Shown here: piece by piece, positions 45,294 to 54,143 of the stretch
Layout of the letters: every line of letters starts with the position of its first letter
Position numbering within the stretch: the first letter of the stretch is position 1
Assembly: GCF_902859915.1 (NCBI RefSeq)
Contig: NZ_CADIKK010000018.1
Coordinates: 62,001 to 126,000 of the forward strand
Length of the DNA: 64,000 nucleotides
Origin: Paraburkholderia ultramafica
Lineage (GTDB): Bacteria > Pseudomonadota > Gammaproteobacteria > Burkholderiales > Burkholderiaceae
Direction of reading: 5' to 3'
Position numbers and translations under genes: made by a program
The notes under the pieces: model-generated
Told to the model about the DNA's origin: nothing
Databases searched by the model: none
The model's input: only the letters and a program-made list of their open reading frames with translations

Positions 45294-45905
45294 ATGATGG
45301 TTCTGTATTCCGGCACAACTTGCCCGTTCTCCCAGCGCTGCCGGCTGGTGTTGTTCGAAAAGGGCATGGACTTCGAGATCCGCGACGTCGACCTGTTTAA
45401 CAAGCCGGAAGACATCGCCGTGATGAATCCGTATGGTCAAGTGCCGATTCTCGTCGAACGGGACCTGATTCTGTACGAATCGAACATCATCAACGAGTAC
45501 ATCGACGAGCGCTTCCCGCATCCGCAGCTGATGCCGGCTGATCCGGTGCAGCGCGCCCGCGCCCGCCTGTTCCTGCTGAACTTCGAGAAGGAACTGTTCG
45601 TGCACGTCGGCACCCTCGAAAATGAGAAGGGCAAGGCGGCCGAGAAGAATCACGAGAAGGCCCGTCTGGCGATCCGCGATCGCCTGACGCAGCTCGCGCC
45701 GATCTTCCTGAAGAACAAGTACATGCTCGGCGAAGAGTTCTCGATGCTCGACGTCGCGATCGCGCCGCTGCTGTGGCGTCTGGATCATTACGGCATCGAG
45801 CTGTCGAAGAACGCAGCACCGCTGATGAAGTACGCCGAGCGCATTTTCAGCCGCCCGGCTTATATCGAAGCGCTGACGCCTTCGGAAAAGGTGATGCGTC
45901 GTTGA
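45294..45905 (+). CDS. sspA: Stringent starvation protein A
   Basis: 203 residues with a glutathione-transferase fold: LYSGTTCPFSQRCRLVLFEK, then NPYGQVPILVERDLILYESN and IINEYIDERFPHPQLMPADP. SspA is an RNA-polymerase-associated regulator without GST activity. ATG-ATG at 45294/45297. Linked to sspB as in many proteobacteria. Confidence 0.95.
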   Translation: MMVLYSGTTCPFSQRCRLVLFEKGMDFEIRDVDLFNKPEDIAVMNPYGQVPILVERDLILYESNIINEYIDERFPHPQLMPADPVQRARARLFLLNFEKELFVHVGTLENEKGKAAEKNHEKARLAIRDRLTQLAPIFLKNKYMLGEEFSMLDVAIAPLLWRLDHYGIELSKNAAPLMKYAERIFSRPAYIEALTPSEKVMRR

Positions 45906-45973
45906 GTTTGGCTTTGGGGTGAGGGCGCCGCGCAGCACATTGCGCGGGCCTGCGCCCGGTAAGAGGACTGTTG

Positions 45974-46486
45974 ATGCAAGAGATTTCCACGAAGCCTTAT
46001 CTGCTGCGCGCGCTCTACGAGTGGTGCACGGATAACGGCTATACGCCGCACATCGCGGTCCGGGTCGACAATCAGACGCGCGTGCCGCGTCAGTTTGTGC
46101 GCGACAACGAAATCGTGTTGAACATCAGCTTCGAGGCGACCAGCCAGTTGCAGATGGGCAACGAGTGGATCGAGTTCAGCGCGCGCTTCTCCGGCAAGTC
46201 GCACAAGATCGAGGTGCCGATCGCCAATATTCTCGCGATCTATGCGCGCGAAAACGGGCAGGGCATGGCGTTCCCGGTCGAGTCGGCGGGCGGCGAAGCG
46301 CAGGACTCCGGCGCCGACGCGGAACCGGCGGACGAGACCGCCGTGCCGGCTGCGCCGCGTGCGGTCGAGACGTCGCCGGCGGCCGATACGACTGCCGCGA
46401 AGGCCGATAGCGCGGCGGACAGCCCCCAGCCTGACGACGATGGTTCGAAAGGTGGCGGAAGGGCTCGCCTCAAGATCGTAAAATGA
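45974..46486 (+). CDS. sspB: Stringent starvation protein B, ClpXP adaptor
   Basis: 170 residues. The substrate-binding domain (1-about 110) delivers ssrA-tagged proteins to ClpXP: STKPYLLRALYEWCTDNGYT, HIAVRVDN, VLNISFEATSQLQMGNEWIE. A disordered Ala/Asp/Glu/Pro-rich linker follows. The C-terminal KGGGRARLKIVK is the ClpX-tethering peptide. ATG 45974 is preferred over the TTG just before it. Confidence 0.95.
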   Translation: MQEISTKPYLLRALYEWCTDNGYTPHIAVRVDNQTRVPRQFVRDNEIVLNISFEATSQLQMGNEWIEFSARFSGKSHKIEVPIANILAIYARENGQGMAFPVESAGGEAQDSGADAEPADETAVPAAPRAVETSPAADTTAAKADSAADSPQPDDDGSKGGGRARLKIVK

Positions 46487-46505
46487 AGTAGAATCACGGC
46501 CTCAT

Positions 46506-46581
46506 GCCGGCTTAGCTCATCAGGTAGAGCGCTTGACTTGTAATCATGAGGTGGCGGGTTCGAGTCCTGCAGCCGGCACCA
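46506..46581 (+). tRNA. tRNA-Thr (anticodon TGT)
   Basis: 76 nt with encoded CCA. Acceptor stem GCCGGCT/AGCCGGC, D arm AGCTC...GAGC, anticodon loop CTTGTAA with TGT, T arm GCGGG-TTCGAGT-CCTGC. The anticodon stem has one T-T mismatch (CTTGA/TCATG), which I believe is normal for this genus. Confidence 0.95.
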
Positions 46582-46589
46582 GTAGTACG

Positions 46590-46625
46590 AAACGGGGTTT
46601 CTGTTCAGTCAGAAACCCCGTTTTT
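46590..46625 (+). terminator. Terminator after tRNA-Thr
   Basis: AAACGGGGTTTCTG is matched by CAGAAACCCCGTTT with a 6-nt loop and a T run, 8 bases after the tRNA. Very stable. Confidence 0.88.
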
Positions 46626-47039
46626 CATTTGCGGGTCCGCAAGTGATTGTCTGCGGCGCGTGATTATTAAATTGTGCCAAGCGGGACAAGCGCGCGTATC
46701 GAAGAAGGAAACGAGCCTCACTGCGTAAAAACGCTAACGGCGCGCCAATGGCGATTAAGCGTTGAAGAAAAGATGAGTTGCGGACATAAGGATGTCCGCA
46801 ACTGAAACTGAAGGCTTGCATATTTTGACTGGGCGCTATGCAGGCTGACTTGCCGCGCCGTTGTGGATCTCTCAGGTTCTTTTTTGTTCAGCCGTATTCG
46901 TGCTTTCAGGAACTATACCCAGCCGATACGGACCTGTCTATTTTCTGGCCGAGAACTCCGCTAAAACGTGATGTCGCGCAATAGACAATTCGGCCTACTT
47001 GATTAATCATTTCGCATATTTTTATCATTTGAGGCCGCC
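46626..47039. other. Gene-free region (414 bp), AT-richer than its surroundings
   Basis: No convincing ORF. It holds a perfect 12-bp hairpin (46776-46803, listed separately) and, close to the TetR start, TGATTAATCA (47000-47009), a perfect palindrome that could be its operator. A small RNA gene is possible but not demonstrated. Confidence 0.5.
46776..46803. other. Perfect 12-bp hairpin
   Basis: AGTTGCGGACAT (46776-46787), loop AAGG, ATGTCCGCAACT (46792-46803). No T run follows rightward; leftward the next bases are CATCTTTTCTTC, a weak terminator-like tail, but no leftward gene precedes it. Confidence 0.5.
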
Positions 47040-47609
47040 GTGTCCGCCAAGCGTCAGCAGATTCTCGATACCGCAACGATTCTGTTCAGCAAGCATGGCT
47101 ACCATGCGGTTGGCGTGGACTGGATCATTGCCGAATCGGGCGTCGCGAAAATGACGATGTACCGGCATTTCCCGTCCAAAACCGATCTGGTGATCGCCGT
47201 GTTGCGGCAGCGCCAGCGGCAGTGCGCGGTGTCGCTCAAGGCGTTCGTGGCCCAGGCCGATATGCCGCTGGCCCGCCTCGAACGGGTTTTCGACTGGCAT
47301 CGGGACTGGTTTACGAGCGACACCTTCACCGGCTGCATGTTCACGCACGCCGCTGCCGAATTCGCCGACAAAGGCAGCAGCATCCACAAGATCAGCGTCG
47401 AACAGAAGGCGGACCTTACGCGGTTTATCGAGCAACTGGCCGCGGATATCGTGCCGTCCGCGCAGGCCAAGGGGCTGGCGTCCGTGATCGTGATGCTGCT
47501 GGATGGCGCCACGCTGGCGATGCAGATTTCCGGCCGTCAGAGTGCCGCGACAGATGCCTGGCATGCCGCGCGCGACCTGCTGGCCTTGTATTCCGAGGCC
47601 GCCTCCTGA
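47040..47609 (+). CDS. TetR family transcriptional regulator
   Basis: 189 residues from GTG. N-terminal helix-turn-helix: ILDTATILFSKHGYHAVGVD, WIIAESGVAKMTMYRHFPSK, TDLVIAVL. The C-terminal ligand domain has TGCMFTHAAAEFADKGSSIH. Targets unknown; the gene stands alone between tRNA-Thr and a methyltransferase gene. It may be autoregulated via the palindrome 30 bp upstream. Confidence 0.9.
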   Translation: MSAKRQQILDTATILFSKHGYHAVGVDWIIAESGVAKMTMYRHFPSKTDLVIAVLRQRQRQCAVSLKAFVAQADMPLARLERVFDWHRDWFTSDTFTGCMFTHAAAEFADKGSSIHKISVEQKADLTRFIEQLAADIVPSAQAKGLASVIVMLLDGATLAMQISGRQSAATDAWHAARDLLALYSEAAS

Positions 47610-47889
47610 GCGCGCGCCGAGCCTCTCGCGCACTGCGTCGATGAGGCCGAAAAGGGCCCAGAATCGCCATATCTCTTTCACCTTGTCGATTGTGGACGTT
47701 TTAGTCTAGATTCTGCGCGCCGGCGTCTACTTCAGTCACGCCCGCCGACGAATAGCGCACCGCGAACCCGTACGACAGAGGTACTATTCGGGCGTCAGTC
47801 GGCCTCGCTATCAAGTACTCCGGCGGGCAACGCCCCCGACGACGCAACGTCGCATCGCGTCACTCCCGCAACACCGATCCCACCTCACC

Positions 47890-49014
47890 ATGACCAGCCC
47901 TGCAACCATTACATGGCCCGAAGCCGACGGCCCCCGCACCGCGCGTTGGCGCTCCGAAGCGGCCGTGCCGCCGCCTAAACGCGTAATCGTCGCGGATGAC
48001 CGCACCACCGCCGACTCGGCCTACCGCCTCGCCTGCGAAGGGACCGCGCTGTTGTGGAACGGCGACTTCCAGAACGCGCGTCAACTGCTGCAGGCGGTCA
48101 CGCGCCGGCTCGAGCGCAAACCGCGCAAGCAGGGCGAAACGCCGATCGACGCGTTCAACCTGCATCGGCAGGCGCAGTCGCAACGCGCGCGCACGCTCGG
48201 CATGATCCTGATTCCGCTCGACGCCGCGTACGGCATTCCGCTGCGCCGCGCGCCCGAGGTGCGGCAGGCCTGTATCGAAACCTATGGACCGTCCACCGAT
48301 GAAGCGTCGGTCGTATCGTTGCGCGAACTGCTCGGCCTGATCGGCGCGCACGAGTGGCGTAAGAAGGGCGTCGAGATTCCGGTGTTGGGCGAGCGCATCC
48401 ATCCGCACTACGGCGTGTTTTCGCCGGTGCGCGGTGAATATGTCGATCTGGTTGCGCGCACGCCGCTGCCGTCGCTGAACAAGGCGTTCGATATCGGCAC
48501 CGGTACGGGTGTGTTGGCCGCGTTGCTTGCCAAACGCGGCGTGAAGAAAATCATCGCCACCGATCAGGACCCGCGAGCGCTTGCCTGTGCACGCGAGAAC
48601 CTCGCACGCCTCGGTTACGACCAGCAAGTCGAGGTGGTGCAAGCGGATCTGTTTCCGGAAGGCCGGGCGCCGCTCGTCGTTTGCAATCCGCCGTGGGTGC
48701 CGGCACGGCCCGCGTCGCCGGTCGAATATGCGGTCTACGATCCGGAAAGCCGCATGCTGCTCGGGTTCCTGAACGGTCTCGCGGAGCATCTGTCGCCGGG
48801 TGGCGAGGGCTGGTTGATCCTGTCGGATTTCGCCGAGCATCTTGGCTTGCGCACGCGCGAGTGGCTGCTTGCTGCGATTGAAAAGGCCGGGCTGACCGTG
48901 GTGGGCCGCGAGGACATTCGTCCGCGGCATCCGAAGTCGACCGATGAATCCGACGCGCTGCACACGGCGCGAGTGGCTGAAGTGACGTCGTTGTGGCGTC
49001 TCAAGGCGCGTTGA
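47890..49014 (+). CDS. Class I SAM-dependent methyltransferase (N-MTase type)
   Basis: 374 residues. Motif I is AFDIGTGTGVLAALLAKRGV (about 200-220), followed by IIATDQDPRALACARENLAR. The NPPW tetrad in APLVVCNPPWVPARPA marks modification of a nitrogen in a base or glutamine side chain (HemK/RsmC-like), but the exact target is unclear. The N-terminal 190 residues lack a clear family. No obvious operon. Confidence 0.87.
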   Translation: MTSPATITWPEADGPRTARWRSEAAVPPPKRVIVADDRTTADSAYRLACEGTALLWNGDFQNARQLLQAVTRRLERKPRKQGETPIDAFNLHRQAQSQRARTLGMILIPLDAAYGIPLRRAPEVRQACIETYGPSTDEASVVSLRELLGLIGAHEWRKKGVEIPVLGERIHPHYGVFSPVRGEYVDLVARTPLPSLNKAFDIGTGTGVLAALLAKRGVKKIIATDQDPRALACARENLARLGYDQQVEVVQADLFPEGRAPLVVCNPPWVPARPASPVEYAVYDPESRMLLGFLNGLAEHLSPGGEGWLILSDFAEHLGLRTREWLLAAIEKAGLTVVGREDIRPRHPKSTDESDALHTARVAEVTSLWRLKAR

Positions 49015-49077
49015 GTGGTGAGACGGCAGCGAGAAGCGTTGTCGCGAAGCTGAGAGGCGGCGCGTCACGCCTACGCG

Positions 49078-50352
49078 CTACGCATCACGCGCCCTAAGCG
49101 CCTTGAGATACGCCAACGCACCTCGACCGGCCACCAGTCCGCTGGCAAAACAGGCGGTGAGCAAATAGCCGCCGGTCGGCGCTTCCCAGTCGAGCATCTC
49201 GCCCGCACAGAACACGCCAGGCAGACGCTCGATCATCAGGTGCGCGTCGAGCGCTTCGAACGGAATGCCGCCGGCGGTGCTGATCGCTTCCGCGATAGGC
49301 CGCGCTCGCGTCAGCCGCACCGGCAGCGCCTTGACAGCGCGCGCGAGGCCGTCCACGTCGGCGAAGGCTTCCTTCGATAAAATCTCGTGCAGTAAAGCCA
49401 GCTTGACCCCGCCAATCCCGATTCTGCCGTGCAGATGACTCGCCATCGAGCGTGAGCCGCGCGGCCGCGTGACTTCGGCGACGACTCGCTCGAGCGTCAA
49501 GCCGGGCACCAAATCCAGAGCGATCGTGACCTCTCCGTCGGCCAGAATTCGCTCGCGGATCGCTGCCGACAACGCGTAAATCAGACTCCCTTCGAGGCCG
49601 GTTTCGGTCAGAAGTATTTCACCTTGTCGATGGTGGACTTTATTGTCTACATCGGTGAGCGTAATGGCGACCGGCTTGATCGGCTGGCCTGCGAAACGTT
49701 CTCGCAGATACGGGCTCCAGTCCGCGTCGAAGCCACAGTTCGCGGGCCGCAACGGCGTCACCGGCACTTCGCGCGAGGCCATCAACGGCACCCAGGCGGC
49801 GTCCGATCCGAGCCGCGGCCAGCTTGCGCCGCCCAGCGCGAATACCACGGCATCGCAGGTCACGGTCTGCTCGCCGTCGGGCGTCGCGAAGCGCAGCGTG
49901 TGTGTGGCGGTGTCGGCAGCGTCCGGACTCCAACCGTTCCACTTGTGCCGCATGTGAAACTGCACACCCGCCTCTCGCAGTCGATGCAGCCACGCACGCA
50001 GCATCGGTGCGGCTTTCATATCGGCAGGAAAAACCCGCCCGGAACTGCCGACGAAGGTCTCGATGCCGAGCCCTTGCAACCAGGCTCGCAGCGCGTCGGG
50101 CCCGAATACGTCCAGCAGCGGCGCGATCTGCTCACGGCGCGCGCCGTAGCGCCCGAGAAACGGCTCGAGCGGTTCCGAATGCGTGATGTTCATGCCGCCT
50201 TTGCCCGCCATCAGGAACTTGCGGCCGACCGACGGCATCGCGTCATAAACGTCGACTTGCGCGCCGCGCCGGGCGAGCGCCTCGGCCGCCATCAAGCCGG
50301 CGGGGCCGCCGCCTGTCACGGCGACGCGGACGGAATCGAAGGAAGATGGCAT
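49078..50352 (-). CDS. NAD(P)/FAD-dependent oxidoreductase, HI0933/YhiN family
   Basis: 424-residue flavoprotein. N-terminal FAD motif VAVTGGGPAGLMAAEALARR, then GRKFLMAGKGGMNITHSEPL, which is diagnostic of the HI0933-like (BaiN) family. The C-terminal GVFCAGEMLDWEAPTGGYLL is the second FAD contact. Function in vivo unknown; the family includes a putative flavoprotein type known from Pseudomonas (PP_4765-like). Confidence 0.92.
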   Translation of the reverse strand: MPSSFDSVRVAVTGGGPAGLMAAEALARRGAQVDVYDAMPSVGRKFLMAGKGGMNITHSEPLEPFLGRYGARREQIAPLLDVFGPDALRAWLQGLGIETFVGSSGRVFPADMKAAPMLRAWLHRLREAGVQFHMRHKWNGWSPDAADTATHTLRFATPDGEQTVTCDAVVFALGGASWPRLGSDAAWVPLMASREVPVTPLRPANCGFDADWSPYLRERFAGQPIKPVAITLTDVDNKVHHRQGEILLTETGLEGSLIYALSAAIRERILADGEVTIALDLVPGLTLERVVAEVTRPRGSRSMASHLHGRIGIGGVKLALLHEILSKEAFADVDGLARAVKALPVRLTRARPIAEAISTAGGIPFEALDAHLMIERLPGVFCAGEMLDWEAPTGGYLLTACFASGLVAGRGALAYLKALRARDA

Positions 50353-50735
50353 GCGGTCCTGCGGGTAAGCGGAAGGAAGAGGCGGCGCGCCGGCCTGTCC
50401 GGATGAGCACGCGGCGCGAAGGGCGCTATTTTCACACCGCGGACAGCGCAGGGCAAACGAGCAGCCGGGACGGCGAGCCGAAAAAAGCTGGGTTCAGGCG
50501 TTCCCGTATCCGTTTCGCGCGCGTTCGCGTCGTCGTTATTGAACGGTGCGAACTATACTTTTCAAACACCTTCCCTCGGACGCAATTCGCGTCTTTCCCG
50601 CGCAAAACCAGCCCCACTGTCTGCTTACCGCCCGACGCGGCCAATGCTGCCGCGCCACGGCCGGCGACGTGGTTCGCGCGTCTGCTGTCTGCGTGAAGGA
50701 GTGAAGCTCTGATCGTCTGGATCGAGGAGACTGCC
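50353..50735. other. Intergenic region (383 bp)
   Basis: Divergent space between the flavoprotein and the DUF1059 gene. A possible -10 (TATACT, 50554-50559) and a small repeat GACGC-aattc-GCGTC (50579-50593) are visible, but no -35 fits. No gene or RNA identified. Confidence 0.4.
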
Positions 50736-50945
50736 ATGACCCGCAAATACATCGACTGCCGCGAGTTCCCGAGCGAAATGAACTGCACCGTTGCCCTATC
50801 CGCCGACAGCGAGAGCGAATTGCTCGACGCGGCCGTTCAGCATGCGGTGGCCGTGCACAAACACACGGATTCACCGGAACTGCGTGCGCAACTCAAAACG
50901 CTGTTTCATGAGGGCACGCCACCGGCCGAAGCGCCGCGCGCGTGA
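50736..50945 (+). CDS. DUF1059 domain protein
   Basis: 69 residues: KYIDCREFPSEMNCTVALSA, DSESELLDAAVQHAVAVHKH and a C-terminal LKTLFHEGTPP. This is the small soluble DUF1059 family, of unknown function. AGGAG lies about 7 bases before the ATG. Confidence 0.9.
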   Translation: MTRKYIDCREFPSEMNCTVALSADSESELLDAAVQHAVAVHKHTDSPELRAQLKTLFHEGTPPAEAPRA

Positions 50946-51049
50946 GTGTTCGTCCCTCGGCGGACGGAAGATGCCTGGCCGACCGGGCGAGCGGCGCAGA
51001 GCCGCCCGCGGGTCGCGGCGTGGTCGCGTGATGTGATGGTTGGACTCTC

Positions 51050-51370
51050 CTAACCGGGGTAAGCCTCGTCCACCTTCAGCCCGGCGAGCTTGAAAATGAC
51101 CCGCAGCGTTTGGGGTTTGATGTCGCGCCGCGACGCGAGCGTGGTCATCACGAAATCGAGCACTTTGGCGTACTTGAGCATGGTCAGACACGTTTCCATG
51201 TCGACGCAGCCATCGCGCATGACCTCCGCGAGACGTAGCATTTCGGTGGAGATGTCGCGCGCCATCTCCAGTTCGAGTTGCTGCTTTTCTGACCAGGCCG
51301 GCGTCGCGGTGAGCTTCGCCAGCATTTCCTGAAACTTCTGTTCGACGTTTCCGTTGGGTACCGTATCCAT
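51050..51370 (-). CDS. Hypothetical protein (106 aa)
   Basis: Mostly helical and charged: EQKFQEMLAKLTATPAWSEK, LELEMARDISTEMLRLAEVM, TCLTMLKYAKVLDFVMTTLA, ending GLKVDEAYPG. The start at 51370 is preferred over 51388 because AGAGG lies at the right distance. Composition and codon use look genuine. No family recognised; no hydrophobic segment. Confidence 0.72.
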   Translation of the reverse strand: MDTVPNGNVEQKFQEMLAKLTATPAWSEKQQLELEMARDISTEMLRLAEVMRDGCVDMETCLTMLKYAKVLDFVMTTLASRRDIKPQTLRVIFKLAGLKVDEAYPG

Positions 51371-51736
51371 TGCTGCCTCTTCTATCATCCGAGCGCGCGT
51401 CCGGTTGAAGTCTCGGCGCGCTGCTGGTTACGTAACGTTCGGCCCGGGTTCCGGGACGTCCTCCCCACATGCCTTCGGTTCGCGTGATCGGTGCCACGGC
51501 CGGCAGCCTCTTGTTATCGGCGACTCGGTCTGCGCTATTGGGCTGGGCCGGCGCGCAAGCTGTTTTCAGCCACTCCCGAAACGTCTCGTATGATGTTTTT
51601 CGAGCAGGAAGCGTTCCAGGTTGACGGCTTTCCTGCAAGTTTGCGCGGCTCATTCGGTGAGCGTGTCGCACTTTGGGTAAACTGGCAGCAATTTTTCCCT
51701 TTTTCCGTCATCTGTCGCACGTTCGCGTTGCAATTG

Positions 51737-52594
51737 ATGGCGGTTCACACGATGTCCAGTAAAACCCACGAAATCCGTCCGAACCAATCCGTCGAGTTGT
51801 TGAAGGAGCTCCACATCCTCACGCGCGACGGCAAGATGAACCAGGACAGCCGCCGCAAGCTGAAGCAGGTCTACCATCTGTTCCAGTTCATCGAACCGCT
51901 GCTCAAAGACCTCAAGGACAAGCAGGGCGCGTTGACGCTCGTCGACCATGGCGCGGGCAAGTCATATCTAGGTTTTATTCTTTACGATCTTTTCTTCAAG
52001 GAGTTTCAGGACGCCGCAGGTGGGGCTTCGCACATTTACGGCATTGAAACCCGCGAGGATCTCGTGACGAAGTCCGAAGAATTGGCCACCCGGCTGGGCT
52101 TTACGGGGATGTCGTTTCTGAACCTGTCGGTGGCGGAGTCGATCACGTCGGCGCGCTTGCCGGCGCAGATTGACATCGTGACGGCACTGCATGCCTGCAA
52201 TACCGCGACCGACGACGCGATCCGGTTCGCGCTGGAAAAGCACGCCGAGTACATCGTGGTGGTGCCGTGCTGTCAGGCTGAGGTGGCCGGGGTGCTACGG
52301 CAGAACAAGGGGAAGTCGCTGGGGAACGCATTGACGGAGATCTGGCGGCATCCGCTGCACACGCGGGAATTCGGCAGCCAGATCACGAATGTGCTGCGGT
52401 GTTTGCAGCTGGAAGCGCATGGCTATCAGGTCAGCGTGACCGAACTGGTCGGGTGGGAGCATTCGATGAAGAATGAACTCATCATCGCGCAGTACAAGGA
52501 TTTGCCGCGGCGTCGGCCGGCCGAGCGGCTTAATGAGGTGATGGAAACGCTCGGTATCGAAGAGTTGAAAGAGCGCTTTTTTGTTGCTGCCTGA
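51737..52594 (+). CDS. SAM-dependent methyltransferase (Methyltransf_32 type)
   Basis: 285 residues. Motif I is a variant, LTLVDHGAGKSYLGFILYDL, followed by IYGIETREDLVTKSEELATR, DIVTALHACNTATDDAIRFA and IVVVPCCQAEVAGVL. This fits the Methyltransf_32 group of RNA/protein methyltransferases; the substrate is unknown. ATG 51737 is chosen; ATG 51752 (MSSKTHEIRPNQ) is equally plausible and neither has a strong ribosome site. Confidence 0.87.
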   Translation: MAVHTMSSKTHEIRPNQSVELLKELHILTRDGKMNQDSRRKLKQVYHLFQFIEPLLKDLKDKQGALTLVDHGAGKSYLGFILYDLFFKEFQDAAGGASHIYGIETREDLVTKSEELATRLGFTGMSFLNLSVAESITSARLPAQIDIVTALHACNTATDDAIRFALEKHAEYIVVVPCCQAEVAGVLRQNKGKSLGNALTEIWRHPLHTREFGSQITNVLRCLQLEAHGYQVSVTELVGWEHSMKNELIIAQYKDLPRRRPAERLNEVMETLGIEELKERFFVAA

Positions 52595-52672
52595 TTGCGT
52601 CCAGGTTGGCGGTGGCGACGCTTCTTCGCTGACAAGGGCGGCTCTTGCGGGCCGCCACTTCCATTACTCGAA

Positions 52673-53257
52673 TCACCGCTTCATCAACTCGTTCCAGCCG
52701 GCAAGGCCGATCCGCCGCAGGGTTGCCTGATTGCGCCCGTAAATCTCTTGCGCATCGGGGAAGGCCTGAACGGCCCGCTCAATGCTGTCCTCGCGTAGCA
52801 GATGCAGGATCGGATAGGGCGCCCGGTTCGTGTAATTCTCGATATCGTCGGGCTCGCTGCCTTCAAACTGATAAGAAGGATGAAAGCTCGCAATCTGAAC
52901 AATCCCTTCGAGCCGAAGCTGCTTGATGAGCCGTTCGGCGAAAAACAGGCAATCGTTGAAGTCGAGAAAATCGCCGAGCGCGCGCGGCAGAATTAGCAGC
53001 GTGGTGTCGACGGCATCCGGCGCGGCCGCGATCAGCGTCTGAAGCTCGGCTTCGAGATCGGTCAACACGGCTTCCATGTCCACGGCGTCGCTGACAGCGT
53101 AGCGAATCTGCCCCTTCACATGCACGGCCTTCGCGAACGGGCACAAATTAAGGCCGATCACGGCCTCGGTCAGCCAGTGACGAGTGGCGGCAACGACGGC
53201 GTCGTGGGATTCGGCAGGCAACGGCATGGCTGGCGACACAGCGGGTAAAAGCGCCAT
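52673..53257 (-). CDS. DUF1415 family protein
   Basis: 194 residues. Seen: TRHWLTEAVIGLNLCPFAKA, TTLLILPRALGDFLDFNDCL, IVQIASFHPSYQFEGSEPDD and APYPILHLLREDSIERAV, all characteristic of DUF1415. Function unknown. ATG 53227 is an alternative start closer to the conserved part. Confidence 0.9.
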   Translation of the reverse strand: MALLPAVSPAMPLPAESHDAVVAATRHWLTEAVIGLNLCPFAKAVHVKGQIRYAVSDAVDMEAVLTDLEAELQTLIAAAPDAVDTTLLILPRALGDFLDFNDCLFFAERLIKQLRLEGIVQIASFHPSYQFEGSEPDDIENYTNRAPYPILHLLREDSIERAVQAFPDAQEIYGRNQATLRRIGLAGWNELMKR

Positions 53258-53346
53258 TCTAACGGCGCTGACCTGCGACGCTTTGCGCCCAGCGCAAACA
53301 GCGGCGCTAAAAACCTTGACTCAGCTCAACTCGACCCCGGCCCGGC

Positions 53347-53988
53347 TCAACTCGCCTGCGCACCGCCGCATGCCGCGGCGATCAACTGCGCAGCGATCTT
53401 CGGCACGGCCAGGATGGGTCCGCAGCCTGGGCCGTAAGTCTGGCTCGCCGCATACACGCCCTCGATCATCAAACCGAGCCCATTGGCGAGCGCCACTGGG
53501 TCATCGGCGCCCGCGGCCGTCGTCAGTTCGGTGAGACGCGCCATCAAACGCTGCTTGTTGCGGAATACGAACTGCCGCGCCGGATGCGCGGTATCCGGAA
53601 ACTCCACCGACACGTTCACAAACGGACAGCCGCGATAGTCGTCGACCGACGCGCGCACCACGAGGTCGTCGAAATACTGCTGAAGCTGCTTCGCCGGCTC
53701 GCCCGGATGTTTGGCGAAACTCATCTCCACATAGCCGAAGAACTGCTCGTCCTTTTGCTCCAGATAAGCCAGCACCAATTCGTCCTTCGACGAAAACTGC
53801 CGGTACAGACTCATCTTGTTCACACCGGCGCGCTCGACCACCGCGTCGACGCCAACCGTTCGCACGCCCTCGCGATAGAACAACTCGCTCGCGGCGCGCA
53901 GCAGATTCCGCTGGGCCTGCGGCCCCGCCGTCTGCGCGCTGCGCGCGCGCCTCGCACGGGCCGGCTTGAGGGTTTCGCTGTCGGACAT
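53347..53988 (-). CDS. TetR family regulator, divergent from an MFS transporter
   Basis: 213 residues. N-terminal DNA-binding domain: NLLRAASELFYREGVRTVGV, DAVVERAGVNKMSLYRQFSS, KDELVLAYLEQKDEQFF; the ligand domain includes YRGCPFVNVSVEFPDTAHPA. A basic arm (KPARARRARSAQTAG) precedes it. Two inverted repeats sharing GTKAC-N6-GTMAC sit in the divergent promoter region, so it most likely represses the MFS gene and itself. Confidence 0.92.
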   Translation of the reverse strand: MSDSETLKPARARRARSAQTAGPQAQRNLLRAASELFYREGVRTVGVDAVVERAGVNKMSLYRQFSSKDELVLAYLEQKDEQFFGYVEMSFAKHPGEPAKQLQQYFDDLVVRASVDDYRGCPFVNVSVEFPDTAHPARQFVFRNKQRLMARLTELTTAAGADDPVALANGLGLMIEGVYAASQTYGPGCGPILAVPKIAAQLIAAACGGAQAS

Positions 53989-54015
53989 GATGGCCACCTG
54001 AATTGAATTGACGCC

Positions 54016-54044
54016 TTGACATGTTACCGACCAGTAACTAAGAT
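54016..54044 (+). promoter_or_regulatory. Sigma-70 promoter of the MFS gene
   Basis: TTGACA (54016-54021), 17-bp spacer, TAAGAT (54039-54044). Start of transcription predicted near 54051. The first operator occupies the spacer. Confidence 0.75.
54023..54038. promoter_or_regulatory. Operator 1, probable TetR site
   Basis: GTTAC-CGACCA-GTAAC, a perfect 5-bp inverted repeat with 6-bp spacer, lying exactly between -35 and -10 of the MFS promoter. Confidence 0.65.
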
Positions 54045-54054
54045 CGCAACACCA

Positions 54055-54074
54055 TTGTGACTGATCTGTCACAA
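54055..54074. promoter_or_regulatory. Operator 2, probable TetR site
   Basis: TTGTGAC-TGATCT-GTCACAA, a perfect 7-bp inverted repeat with the same 6-bp spacer, just after the predicted transcription start. Its centre is 34 bp from that of operator 1. Confidence 0.65.
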
Positions 54075-54143
54075 GTCCTTTACCAAAGTCGTAATAATGC
54101 GAACGACGCAGCCTGCGGGGGCGACGCGTCGATTGGAGAACCA

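Noticed and set aside
46506..47039. Genomic island at tRNA-Thr
   Set aside because: There is no integrase, no repeat of the tRNA 3' end and no mobility gene, and downstream genes look chromosomal.
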